From AP-15 sp963777435 (GTDB taxonomy: Bacteria > Pseudomonadota > Alphaproteobacteria > ATCC43930 > CGMCC-115725), in the NCBI GenBank assembly GCA_963777435.1, contig CAVZQT010000003.1:496001-560000 (forward strand): 64,000 nucleotides of DNA, read 5' to 3'. Below the pieces are notes generated by a model. That model was given only the letters and a program-made list of their open reading frames with translations. It had not been told where the DNA came from and searched no databases. The first letter of the stretch is position 1. Every line of letters starts with the position of its first letter. This document shows positions 34,824-42,994 of this stretch, piece by piece. A program made the position numbers and the translations under genes.

Positions 34824-36112
34824 CCGAAGAGGCGGCGAAAGATCGTATCGACGTGTTTGAGGTGATAGGCCGTGTCGAACAGTCCGTCGATGGTCTGTGG
34901 GTCGAGGTAGCGGGCGATCTCGGGGTCGGCTTTTAACAGATCGGCGAAACGCCCCTCGCCCTGCCACGCCGCCATCGCATGGGTCTGGACCGCGGCATAA
35001 GCGTCCTCGCGGCTCATCCCGGCCTGGGTCAACGCCAGCAACACCCGCTGCGAATCGACGAGGCCGCCTGATGCTTCGAGGTTCTGGCGCATCCGCTCCG
35101 GATAAACGATGAGGCGGTCGACCAGCCCGGTTAGACGCACAAGCGCGAAATCGAGCGCGATCGTCGCGTCGGGCGCGATGACGCGCTCGACCGAGGAATG
35201 CGAGATGTCGCGCTCGTGCCATAACGCCACGTCTTCGAGTGCCGGCGTCACCGTCGCGCGGACCAGCCGGGCGAGCCCGGTCAGGTTCTCCGCGAGCACC
35301 GGGTTGCGTTTGTGCGGCATCGCCGAGGAGCCTTTTTGGCCCGGCGAGAAATACTCCTCGGCCTCGCGCAGTTCGGTGCGCTGCAAATGGCGGATTTCGA
35401 TCGCGAGCCGCTCGATGCCGGCGGCGATCAGCGCCAGGGTCATAAAGAATTGCGCATGGCGGTCGCGCGGGATCACCTGGGTCGAGATCGGCTCCGGCTC
35501 GAGCCCGAGCTTTTTGGCGACATGAGCTTCGACTGCGGGGTCGATATTGGCGAAGGTGCCGACCGCCCCCGAAATGGCACAGGTCGCGACTTCCTTGCGC
35601 GCGGCGAGAAGCCGGTCGCGGTTGCGCGCGAATTCGGCATAATGCCCGGCGAGCTTCAGCCCAAAGGTTGTCGGCTCGGCATGGATGCCGTGGCTGCGGC
35701 CGATGGTCGGCGTGTATTTGTGTTCGAACGCTCGCCGCTTCAACGCCGCGAGCAGCCCGTCGAGATCGGCGAGCAACAGGTCCGCAGCGTCCTTCAATTG
35801 CACCGCAAGGGCCGTGTCTAGGACGTCGCTCGACGTCATGCCCTGATGCAGAAAGCGCGCCTCTGGGCCGATGTGCTCGGCGAGGTTGGTCAAAAAGGCG
35901 ATCACATCGTGGCGTGTCTCGCGCTCGATCTCATCGATGCGCTCGATCTCAAATTGGCCGCGTTCCCACACCGCACGCGCAGCACTCTCCGGAATGACGC
36001 CAAGAGCCGCTTGCGCGTCGCAAGCATGGGCCTCGATCTCGAACCAAATCCGCAAGCGGTTCTCCGGCTCCCAGATGTGGGCCATCTCCGGCCGGCTATA
36101 GCGCGGGATCAC
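34811..36112 (-). CDS. purB: Adenylosuccinate lyase
   Basis: 433-residue PurB of the fumarase/aspartase superfamily, which cleaves SAICAR and adenylosuccinate in purine synthesis. It shows IPRYSRPEMAHIWEPENRLR, the His-bearing GMTSSDVLDTALAVQL, IGRSHGIHAEPTTFGLKLAG, and the signature loop GQKGSSAMPHKRNPVLAENL. GTG at 36112 is the natural start by family length. However, the frame is open without a stop into the preceding GNAT gene, so a translational fusion or readthrough cannot be excluded. The other pur genes lie 4 kb away on the same strand. Confidence 0.95.
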   Translation of the reverse strand: MIPRYSRPEMAHIWEPENRLRIWFEIEAHACDAQAALGVIPESAARAVWERGQFEIERIDEIERETRHDVIAFLTNLAEHIGPEARFLHQGMTSSDVLDTALAVQLKDAADLLLADLDGLLAALKRRAFEHKYTPTIGRSHGIHAEPTTFGLKLAGHYAEFARNRDRLLAARKEVATCAISGAVGTFANIDPAVEAHVAKKLGLEPEPISTQVIPRDRHAQFFMTLALIAAGIERLAIEIRHLQRTELREAEEYFSPGQKGSSAMPHKRNPVLAENLTGLARLVRATVTPALEDVALWHERDISHSSVERVIAPDATIALDFALVRLTGLVDRLIVYPERMRQNLEASGGLVDSQRVLLALTQAGMSREDAYAAVQTHAMAAWQGEGRFADLLKADPEIARYLDPQTIDGLFDTAYHLKHVDTIFRRLFGQQA

Positions 36113-36636
36113 GGCCGGGCCGGCTCCGCCGGCGAACAGCGATTTCGCCATCAGCACATCATCCCAATAACACCCATTTTCCTTCAACGCGCTCTTTTCG
36201 ATCCCGTATTCGACAAAGCCGAGCCGGCGATACAATCGCCGGGCCGGTTCATTGGTGCTGACGACTGTCAGCTGCAAGATTTCGACCCGTGCTGGCGCGC
36301 AAATTCAATAACGGCTTCGACCAGCCGCCGGCCTAATCCTGCGGCTCGTGCACCCGGCTGCACATACATTCCCACCAGCAGGCCCTTATGCGCCTCCTTT
36401 TGTCTTTGCTTAGGGAGGAACCCGGCAATGCCAACCAATGCGCCGCCGGAGAAGGCGCCAAACACTGCTGCACTTTCAAGCCGAGCCGCGAACCAGTCCA
36501 AAGACTGCGGGCTTTCAGCCGCAAAGGTGCTGCTGAATGCCTCGGGTTCGAGCCGCAATGCCTCCAGCCGGATGTCACGGTAAATCGTAGCATCTCCTGA
36601 CGACAATCGTCGGATCTCGACCGCGGCGCCGGTCAT
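36113..36636 (-). pseudogene. GNAT-family N-acetyltransferase, frameshifted, reading into purB
   Basis: A GNAT acetyltransferase of about 165 residues. The first frame gives EIRRLSSGDATIYRDIRLEA and the acetyl-CoA loop MYVQPGARAAGLGRRLVEAV, then stops. At the CCC (plus-strand) run 36285-36287 the conserved sequence shifts frame and continues QLTVVSTNEPARRLYRRLGF and VEYGIEKSALKENGCYWDDV. One missing G in a G run (HGVEI expected) would repair it. After repair there is no stop before the purB start. The substrate is unknown. It is either a real lesion or a homopolymer sequencing error. Confidence 0.75.
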
Positions 36637-36670
36637 CCGCTATTTCCGCCAGCGGGTTCGTCGCGGGCGA

Positions 36671-37453
36671 TCATAACCGAGCCGGACGAGGGCGCGGAGC
36701 ATGTGCGGTGGCGGTGGCGCGGTAACCTTGATCGGCGGTTTTGCCGGGTATAGCGGGCAGCGCGATCGCGCGCGCATGGAGCAGCAGCGACTCGCGGGCC
36801 GCCCGACCGTAAACCGGGTCGCCGACAACCGGACAGCCGAGAGCGGCGCAATGCACGCGGATCTGATGGGTGCGGCCGGTCCGCGGACGCAACTCGAGCC
36901 AGGCCCGGCCGTCGCCGACCCCGAGAACGCGGTAATCGGTCACGGCATGCTGCCCGGCCGGGTCGATGACTATATGCCACCCTTTGCCTTGGGTGAGCTT
37001 TCTGAGCGCGGCTTCAATCCGGCCCTCGTCAAGCGGCGGGCGGCCTTCGACCACCGCCCAATAGATTTTCTCGACCTTTCCGTCGGCGAACAGCGCGCCG
37101 AGGCGCCGCAGCGCCTTGGGATGGCGGCCCAGTACGAGACAGCCGCTGGTGTCGCGATCGAGCCGATGGGCGAGAGCAGGGGGGTGAGGCAGTCCAAAGC
37201 GCAGCGCGTCAAAACCGCTTTCAAGATCGGGGCCGCCACCGGGCCCGGGATGCACCGCGATTCCCGCCGGTTTGTCGATGACAAGGATCAGCCCGTCGCG
37301 ATAAAGCACGCGATCGGGAAGCGAGGAGCGGATGCCGCCCCTCACCTTAACCCTCTCTCGGCCGCGCGGGGAGAGGGAGGGACCCGCGTCGGCGGGGGAG
37401 CCTGCCCCGGACGCGATCCGAGGGTGAGGGGGCCGCTCGGATCTTTCGCCCAT
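36671..37453 (-). CDS. RluA-family pseudouridine synthase with repeat-derived N-terminus
   Basis: About 260-residue pseudouridine synthase. The catalytic Asp is in AHRLDRDTSGCLVLG. Other RluA/RluC/RluD motifs are LILVIDKPAGIAVHPGP, LELRPRTGRTHQIRVHCAAL and GDPVYG. The target RNA is unknown. The start is uncertain. A palindromic repeat (37338-37431) covers codons upstream of the conserved region (translated LSPRGRERVKVRGG) and could itself supply the start as a GTG at 37345. ATG at 37453 is the longer choice. The C-terminus (YRATATAHAPRPRPARL) is Arg/Pro-rich. Confidence 0.82.
   Translation of the reverse strand: MGERSERPPHPRIASGAGSPADAGPSLSPRGRERVKVRGGIRSSLPDRVLYRDGLILVIDKPAGIAVHPGPGGGPDLESGFDALRFGLPHPPALAHRLDRDTSGCLVLGRHPKALRRLGALFADGKVEKIYWAVVEGRPPLDEGRIEAALRKLTQGKGWHIVIDPAGQHAVTDYRVLGVGDGRAWLELRPRTGRTHQIRVHCAALGCPVVGDPVYGRAARESLLLHARAIALPAIPGKTADQGYRATATAHAPRPRPARL
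37338..37431. repeat. Palindromic repeat, CCCCTCACC/GGTGAGGGG family
   Basis: 94-base element bounded by CCCCTCACC and GGTGAGGGG, with an inner CCCTCTCTCG/GCGGGGAGAGGG pair. It belongs to the same family as the copies in imuB (59710) and dnaE2 (63273). It overlaps the N-terminal codons of the RluA-type gene and remains in frame with it. Confidence 0.75.
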
Positions 37454-37475
37454 TAGAAGAGTAATTTCAGGACAA

Positions 37476-38360
37476 CTACTCCGCGGCGCTACGTGTTGGG
37501 CCGACATCGCGGAATTGGGTGCGGCGCGCGTCCCATTCATCGGCGCCGACCCGATGAAACACCTCGCGCACGGTCATCGATTTGGGCGGATGGGGGTGAC
37601 GATGGCTGGCCTTCAATTCCGCAAGGGCTTCGTCACAGACCCCGACAACGTATTTGATCAACAATCCGGGCACGATCGCGAGCTTGTAGCCCATCGCCTC
37701 GGCCTCGCGCAGGTCGAGTTCCGGGGTCTTGCCGCCATAAACGACGTTCAGCAGGCACGGCCCGTTGACCCGGCGCGGCACCGCGGCAACCTCATCGATA
37801 GTCTGCGGCGCTTCGACAAACGCCACATCGGCGCCGGCCGCGAGCGCGGCGTTGGCTCGGATGATCGCTTCGTCAAAGCCGGCGACCGCACGCGCGTCGG
37901 TGCGGGCGATGATCACGAAATCCCGGTCGCGGCGGGCTGCTGCAGCGGCCCGGATCTTGGCCAGCCAGTCCTCGCGCGGCGCGATTTCTTTGTCGTCGAG
38001 ATGACCGCATTTTTTCGGGAATCCCTGGTCCTCAATGTGGATGCCGGCAACGCCGGCGTTCTCGTATTCGCGCACCGTGCGAAAGACGTTGAGCTCGTTG
38101 CCGTAGCCGGTATCGGCATCGGCGATCACCGGGACCTCGACCGCAGCGGCGATGCGGCGAGCATTGCCGACCATCTCCGACATCGTCAGCAATCCGAAAT
38201 CGGGGTAGCCGAAGGTGGCGGCGGTCCCGGCGCCCGTCATGTAGGCGGCATCGAACCCCGCCTGTTCGATCAATTTGGCGGTGATGCAGTCATAGGCGCC
38301 GGGGGCCACGATCATGCCCTCCCGATGCAGCAATTCACGAAAGCGGCTCGCCTGGGTCAT
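37476..38360 (-). CDS. Isocitrate lyase/PEP mutase family protein
   Basis: 294-residue TIM-barrel lyase of the ICL/PEPM superfamily. It carries the Mg-binding DADTGYGNELNVFRT, the loop signature GFPKKCGHLDDKEI (KKCGH), and IIARTDARAVAGFDEAIIRA. Members include methylisocitrate lyase, dimethylmalate lyase and oxaloacetate decarboxylase; this one cannot be assigned further. Its stop lies just upstream of the RluA-type gene. Confidence 0.85.
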   Translation of the reverse strand: MTQASRFRELLHREGMIVAPGAYDCITAKLIEQAGFDAAYMTGAGTAATFGYPDFGLLTMSEMVGNARRIAAAVEVPVIADADTGYGNELNVFRTVREYENAGVAGIHIEDQGFPKKCGHLDDKEIAPREDWLAKIRAAAAARRDRDFVIIARTDARAVAGFDEAIIRANAALAAGADVAFVEAPQTIDEVAAVPRRVNGPCLLNVVYGGKTPELDLREAEAMGYKLAIVPGLLIKYVVGVCDEALAELKASHRHPHPPKSMTVREVFHRVGADEWDARRTQFRDVGPTRSAAE

Positions 38361-38476
38361 CCCATACCTCGAGCATCGATGCCTTTAACAAAGCTACTCT
38401 ACTCTCGTCCCACGCCGCTCGATACATCTGGGCAGCTTTACACCCCGGCTGCGCTCGATCGTCCTGACGCGAGGCC

Positions 38477-38923
38477 TCAATATTCCTTGTAGGGCAGGAA
38501 TTTGCCGCTGAGGGTCAGCTTGACGCGATCGCCCTTCTGGTCGGGTTGGCGCTCGATCGACATGTCGAAATCGATCGCACTCATGATGCCGTCGCCAAAC
38601 TCCTCCTGGATCAATTCCTTCCAGGTCGTGCCATAGACCTGGACCAGCTCGTAAAAGCGATAGATCAACGGGTCGCTCGGCACCGCAGTCGGCAACGAGC
38701 CGCGATAGGGGATTTCCTGCAAGAGGTTTTGTTCCTCGGCATCGAGACCGAGCATTTTTGCGGCGCGTTCGGCCTGGTCGGGCCGCAATTTCATCTGCCC
38801 GAGTAGGGCCGCGGTCAGATAGAGCGCCGAGCCTCCGCCGATTTCGGCGACGATTGTTTTCCAGCTCAGCCCCTTCGCACGCTTTAGGCCGATGATTTTG
38901 CGGGTCAGTTCGTCACGCGTCAT
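38477..38923 (-). CDS. cynS: Cyanate hydratase (cyanase)
   Basis: 148-residue cyanase, which converts cyanate plus bicarbonate to ammonia and CO2. An N-terminal helix-turn-helix-like domain (LTRKIIGLKRAKGLSWKTIV) is followed by the catalytic domain, with the family residues at a constant 7-residue offset from Escherichia coli: Arg89 and Glu92 in PLIYRFYELVQVYG and Ser115 in DGIMSAIDFDM. GGGAGA lies before the ATG at 38923. No cynT or cyanate transporter is adjacent. Its presence in the same window as thiocyanate hydrolase hints at use of reduced nitrogen-carbon compounds. Confidence 0.95.
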   Translation of the reverse strand: MTRDELTRKIIGLKRAKGLSWKTIVAEIGGGSALYLTAALLGQMKLRPDQAERAAKMLGLDAEEQNLLQEIPYRGSLPTAVPSDPLIYRFYELVQVYGTTWKELIQEEFGDGIMSAIDFDMSIERQPDQKGDRVKLTLSGKFLPYKEY

Positions 38924-39041
38924 CGCATTCTCCCTGCTTGGAACTGATCGAACGTCAGCAACGCCCATGCCAATTCCGGCTCGCCTGTGTAATCTCTAAT
39001 AGGCGAAATGCCTGCCACGAAAAGCACGAAAAGGAAGCCAA

Positions 39042-40346
39042 ATGCCGAGCCCCGATCGCCCGAACATCATCTTTATCGTTGTCGACGATTGCGGCTATGC
39101 CGATCTCGGCTGCACCGGTCAGACCGGATACCGGACGCCAGCGCTCGACCGGCTCGCCGGGGAGGGGATTCGCTTCACCCAGGCCTATGCCAACGCGCCG
39201 CTCTGCACCAACACGCGGGTGGGGATGATCACCGGGCGTTACCAATACCGCCTCAAGCTTGGCCTCGTCGAGCCGTTGCGGCCGGTCAATCGCGACGAGC
39301 CCGAAATGGGCATTCCGCCGGGCTTCCCGACCTTGCCGACCCTGCTGGGATCGGCCGGTTATCGCACGGCGCTGATCGGCAAGTGGCACCTTGGGTTTTT
39401 GCCCAAATACAGCCCCTTAAAGAGCGGCTACGACGAGTTCTTTGGCATTATGGGCGGCTACACCGGCTATTACACGCATCGGGGCGAAGGCGGCGAACCC
39501 GATCTATACGAAGGCGAGTTGCCCGTGGAGAAGGCAGGCTACGTCACCGATTTGTTGAGCGAGCGGGCCGTCACTTTTGTTGAAACCGCCGCCCTTGGGC
39601 CTGCGCCCTATTTCCTCAGCCTGCATTACAACGCGCCGCATTGGCCGTGGTCGGCGCCATCGGTTGAAGCGGCGGCGCGCGAGCGCGAGGTCGATTGGGC
39701 GGAAATCATGGAGGGCGGCAGCCCACGCATCTATGGCGAGATGATGGAGATCCTCGATGCCGGGATCGGCCGGGTCATCGACGCGGTTCGGTCTTCGGGT
39801 AAGAATACGTTGGTGCTGTTCACCAGCGACAATGGCGGAGAGCGCTATTCGAATATTTGGCCATTTGTCGGGCGCAAATGGGATTTGCTCGAGGGCGGTC
39901 TGCGGGTGCCGCAAGTCGCCTGGTGGCCGGGGCATATCCGGGCGGGGCAGGTGACCGAGCAGGTCTCGATCACGATGGACCTCACGGCGAGCTGCCTTGC
40001 CGCGGCCGATGTCTCGCCCGATCCGGATTATCCGCTCGACGGCAGAAATCTTTTGCCGGTGCTGACCGGGAGGATGCCGGCCGCCGAGCGCACGCTTTAT
40101 TGGCGGATGGCAAACCGCGCCCAGCGCGCGGTGCGGCGCGGCGACTGGAAATATCTGAAGGTCGCCGACCGGGAATTTCTGTTCGATATCGGCTGGGACC
40201 CGCGCGAGCGCGGCAATATGGCGAAGAAACGTCCCGATCTGCTGAACGAATTGCGCGCGTTGTGGGAGGATTGGAACCGCGACATGCTGCCGGTCCCCGA
40301 CCGCATGATCCCGCCGCTGTCGAATCTGCAGGAGATGCTCTGGTAG
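39042..40346 (+). CDS. Sulfatase-family hydrolase with atypical CTNTR active-site motif
   Basis: 434-residue alkaline-phosphatase-superfamily sulfatase. Metal ligands appear in IIFIVVDDCGYADLG and SDNGGERYSN, with conserved GKWHLGF and LHYNAPHWPW. The residue normally converted to formylglycine lies in APLCTNTRVGMITGRYQYR (Cys55). The consensus C-x-P/A-x-R is replaced by C-T-N-T-R, lacking the proline that formylglycine-generating enzyme prefers. It could be unmodified (phosphodiesterase-like) or modified by a relaxed enzyme. There is no signal peptide, so it is likely cytoplasmic. AAGGAAG precedes the ATG. Confidence 0.88.
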   Translation: MPSPDRPNIIFIVVDDCGYADLGCTGQTGYRTPALDRLAGEGIRFTQAYANAPLCTNTRVGMITGRYQYRLKLGLVEPLRPVNRDEPEMGIPPGFPTLPTLLGSAGYRTALIGKWHLGFLPKYSPLKSGYDEFFGIMGGYTGYYTHRGEGGEPDLYEGELPVEKAGYVTDLLSERAVTFVETAALGPAPYFLSLHYNAPHWPWSAPSVEAAAREREVDWAEIMEGGSPRIYGEMMEILDAGIGRVIDAVRSSGKNTLVLFTSDNGGERYSNIWPFVGRKWDLLEGGLRVPQVAWWPGHIRAGQVTEQVSITMDLTASCLAAADVSPDPDYPLDGRNLLPVLTGRMPAAERTLYWRMANRAQRAVRRGDWKYLKVADREFLFDIGWDPRERGNMAKKRPDLLNELRALWEDWNRDMLPVPDRMIPPLSNLQEMLW

Positions 40347-40482
40347 GTCGTTCTCGCAGGACCGCCGAGCGCCCCAACTATGCGGATGCTTCAAGCCGCC
40401 GCGCGCCGTGTTGGCGACGGCCATTCTCGACAAGCCCGATCGGCTGTAGGGTGCGCCGCGGCTGCCATGAAGGAGGGACGCG

Positions 40483-41274
40483 ATGGCTGAAAATTTTGCC
40501 GGGAAGGTCGCGCTCGTGACCGGCGGAGGCAACGGCATCGGTGCAGCCACCTGCCGCGCCTTTGCCCGCGCCGGGGCCTATGTCGCGGTCGCCGATCGCG
40601 ACGGCGATGCAGCGCAGCGGGTCGCCAACGAGATCGCCGGAAACCGCGGCAATGCCACCGCCTACCCGCTCGATGTGACCGATCGCATCGGCTTTTCCGC
40701 GATTGCCACTGACGTTGCGACCAAGGCCGGCGGCGTCGACATCCTGGTCAATGGCGCGGGTGTCACGATCAGGCGGATGATCGCCGATATGGGTCCCGAG
40801 GATTGGGACCGCGTCATTTCAGTGAACCTGACCGGCGCCTTCAACGGCATCCAGGCAGTGCTGCCGCATTTGCGGGCGCGCGGCGGCGGCGCGATTGTCA
40901 ACATCGCCTCGGTCGCCGGCCTGCGCATTTCGTTTGGGGGCACCGCGAACTACTCGGCCTCCAAGGCTGGGCTGCTGGGATTGACGCGGCATGCCGCCTA
41001 CGAGCTCGCCCCCGATCATGTCCGGGTTAATGCGGTGTGCCCGGGTTCGACCGCCACCGCGTTTGGCGGTGCGATGCCGAGCGCCGAAGACAAAGCCGAG
41101 CGCGGCCGCAAAATCCCGTTAGGGCGGGTGTGCGAACCCGAAGACATCGCCGACCCGATCCTGTTTCTCGCGGGCGACGGGGCCCGCATGATCACCGGCA
41201 TCGCCTCGACCGTCGATGGCGGCCAGCTGATCAAAAACGACACTCCTTACGAGGAATATTTCCGCCCACGGTGA
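40483..41274 (+). CDS. Short-chain dehydrogenase/reductase
   Basis: 263-residue classical SDR. The cofactor loop is ALVTGGGNGIGAAT, with an acidic residue after the second strand (VADRDGDAA) suggesting NAD. The structural motif is LVNGAGVTIRR. The catalytic Ser is in IVNIASVAGLR, and YSASK gives Tyr and Lys. The C-terminus GMASTVDGG-like (ASTVDGGQLI) is typical. AGGAGGG precedes the ATG. The substrate is unknown; it is downstream of the sulfatase but separated by 136 bases. Confidence 0.88.
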   Translation: MAENFAGKVALVTGGGNGIGAATCRAFARAGAYVAVADRDGDAAQRVANEIAGNRGNATAYPLDVTDRIGFSAIATDVATKAGGVDILVNGAGVTIRRMIADMGPEDWDRVISVNLTGAFNGIQAVLPHLRARGGGAIVNIASVAGLRISFGGTANYSASKAGLLGLTRHAAYELAPDHVRVNAVCPGSTATAFGGAMPSAEDKAERGRKIPLGRVCEPEDIADPILFLAGDGARMITGIASTVDGGQLIKNDTPYEEYFRPR

Positions 41275-41324
41275 GACGCCCGGAGCTCGGTGTAGACTCG
41301 GCGGCGAACGCCTTGGGGCCGCGG

Positions 41325-41400
41325 CTTAAACCGCAGTCTTTCCGGCGCAGGCCGGGACCTGCTCCGGCTATGGATAGCGGCCTTCGCCGATCCAACGAAA
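41325..41400. repeat. Probable degenerate palindromic repeat upstream of GT39-like gene
   Basis: The stretch GGCCGGGACCTGCTCCGGCT followed by ATGGATAGCGGCCTTCGCCG resembles the common soil-alphaproteobacterial repeat whose translation gives MDSGLRR-type peptides. It provides the start codon and first residues (MDSGLRRSNE) of the next gene. Pairing is imperfect, so this call is tentative. Confidence 0.4.
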
Positions 41401-42974
41401 TTGCGGTAGCGGCGCCTATCGACACTTTTTCCACCGCCCGCAACCCGCTCGCGCTGTGCGCGGCCGTGGCCTGGGTGAAGACCCCGGCAGGCGTGTTGAC
41501 CCTGCTGATATCCAGCACGTTTGCGTTGCGGCTGCTGTTTGCGGCCGCGCTCGGTCTCGGCATCGATGAAAGCTACATGGTCGCGGCCGGGCGCGAGTGG
41601 CAGCTCAGCTATTTCGACCATCCGCCCTTAGCCTGGTGGCTGGCCTGGGGGGCAGCGCATCTCGCCGGAAGCGACAGCCCTGTCATCGTGCGACTGCCGT
41701 TTATCGCGCTGTTCGCGTTATCGACGGTGCTGGTGTACCGGCTGGCGGCGGCTCTGTTCAACGAGCGCGCCGGTCTGTGGGCCGCCGCGGTGCTGAATGC
41801 CGCCCCGGTGCTCGGCATCACTTCCGCCAGTTGGGTTTTGCCCGACGGGCCGTTGATGGCGGCGTTGCTCGGCGCCGCTCTATGCCTGATCAAAGCATTG
41901 CCGGCGCAAGGACGCGCCGCGTGGAACTGGTGGCTCACGACCGGGATCTGCGCCGGGCTGGCGCTCTCCTCAAAGTACTCCGCGGTGCTGACGATCGCGG
42001 GCGCGTTGCTGTTTTTGCTGACTGAGCCCGTCGGCCGCCGCTGGCTATTGCGCCCACATCCCTATATCGCGGGCCTCGCCGCGCTGATCCTGTTTTCACC
42101 GGCACTGATCTGGAACGCGCGCCACGACTGGGTATCGTTTCTGTTTCAAGGCGGCCGCGCCGGCGGCCACTTTTTCCCATTGGGGCCACTAGCCGCGACC
42201 GGCGGCGCCGCCGTGTTTTTCCTGCCCTGGATCTGGCTGCCGTTGGTCTGCTCCGGCATCCGCGCGCTCAGCCGCGGTCCCGCAGACCAGAATCGCTGGT
42301 TGCTGGTCTGTCTGGCGTTGCCGCCGATCTTGTTCTTCACGGTGATTTCGCTGTGGAGCCATATCCTGTTCCACTGGACGGCACTCGGCTATCTGATGCT
42401 GGTGCCGTTGCTCGGCGAGACGATCGCGCGCCGCTGGCCGAAGAGCCGTCATATCCGCCGTACGGTGATTGCGACCGGGGTTCTTGTCGTTCTCGCGACC
42501 GGTCTTTTCGCCAGCACGGTGCGGTTCGACTGGCTCGCCGCGCTCGCATCCTATTTTCCGGCGGGGCAAGACCCGACCATGGCGGCAGTCGACTGGACGT
42601 CGCTCCCCGGTGAGCTGACGGCCAGAGGGTTGCTCGATCGCCCGCGGCTGGTGGTTGCGGCGACACGCTGGCTCGATGCCGGGAAGATCGACTATGCGCT
42701 CGATGGCCGCGTGCGCGTCCTGTGCCTCGGCCCGGACCCCCGCCAGTACGGGGTAATCGCGCCACTAACGGCTTATGCCGGTTCCGATGTGCTGATCATC
42801 GCGCCGCGCACCACGCCGGCTGAGATCGCCGCCCGTTTTGGCAAACTATTCGAGAGTATCGAGCCGCTACCGCCGGCAACGGTGCTGCATAACGGCCGGC
42901 CGGCGTTGAGCTTGCCACTCTATCTCGGGCACCAGCTGCGCGCGCATAGCGTTGCAGGTGGCCCCAGAGCGTAG
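41370..42974 (+). CDS. GT39-like (ArnT/PMT-type) membrane glycosyltransferase
   Basis: 534-residue multi-pass membrane protein. The first periplasmic loop has the acidic GLGIDESYMVAAGREW, then YFDHPPLAWWLAWGAAHLAG, typical of ArnT/PMT-type polyprenol-phosphate sugar transferases (DUF2029/PMT_2-like). About ten further helices follow (LLISSTFALRLLFAAALGLG, ITSASWVLPDGPLMAALLG, LSSKYSAVLTIAGALLFLL), and the C-terminal domain is soluble. The acceptor is unknown. The first ~10 residues appear repeat-derived; a later start cannot be excluded. The gene follows the SDR by 95 bases. Confidence 0.8.
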   Translation: MDSGLRRSNEIAVAAPIDTFSTARNPLALCAAVAWVKTPAGVLTLLISSTFALRLLFAAALGLGIDESYMVAAGREWQLSYFDHPPLAWWLAWGAAHLAGSDSPVIVRLPFIALFALSTVLVYRLAAALFNERAGLWAAAVLNAAPVLGITSASWVLPDGPLMAALLGAALCLIKALPAQGRAAWNWWLTTGICAGLALSSKYSAVLTIAGALLFLLTEPVGRRWLLRPHPYIAGLAALILFSPALIWNARHDWVSFLFQGGRAGGHFFPLGPLAATGGAAVFFLPWIWLPLVCSGIRALSRGPADQNRWLLVCLALPPILFFTVISLWSHILFHWTALGYLMLVPLLGETIARRWPKSRHIRRTVIATGVLVVLATGLFASTVRFDWLAALASYFPAGQDPTMAAVDWTSLPGELTARGLLDRPRLVVAATRWLDAGKIDYALDGRVRVLCLGPDPRQYGVIAPLTAYAGSDVLIIAPRTTPAEIAARFGKLFESIEPLPPATVLHNGRPALSLPLYLGHQLRAHSVAGGPRA

Positions 42975-42994
42975 GCGAGAGAGCCACGCCGCGC

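Noticed and set aside
37515..38492. A 325-codon plus-strand open frame opposite the isocitrate lyase/PEP mutase-family gene
   Set aside because: The opposite strand carries an unmistakable enzyme; this frame has random-like composition.
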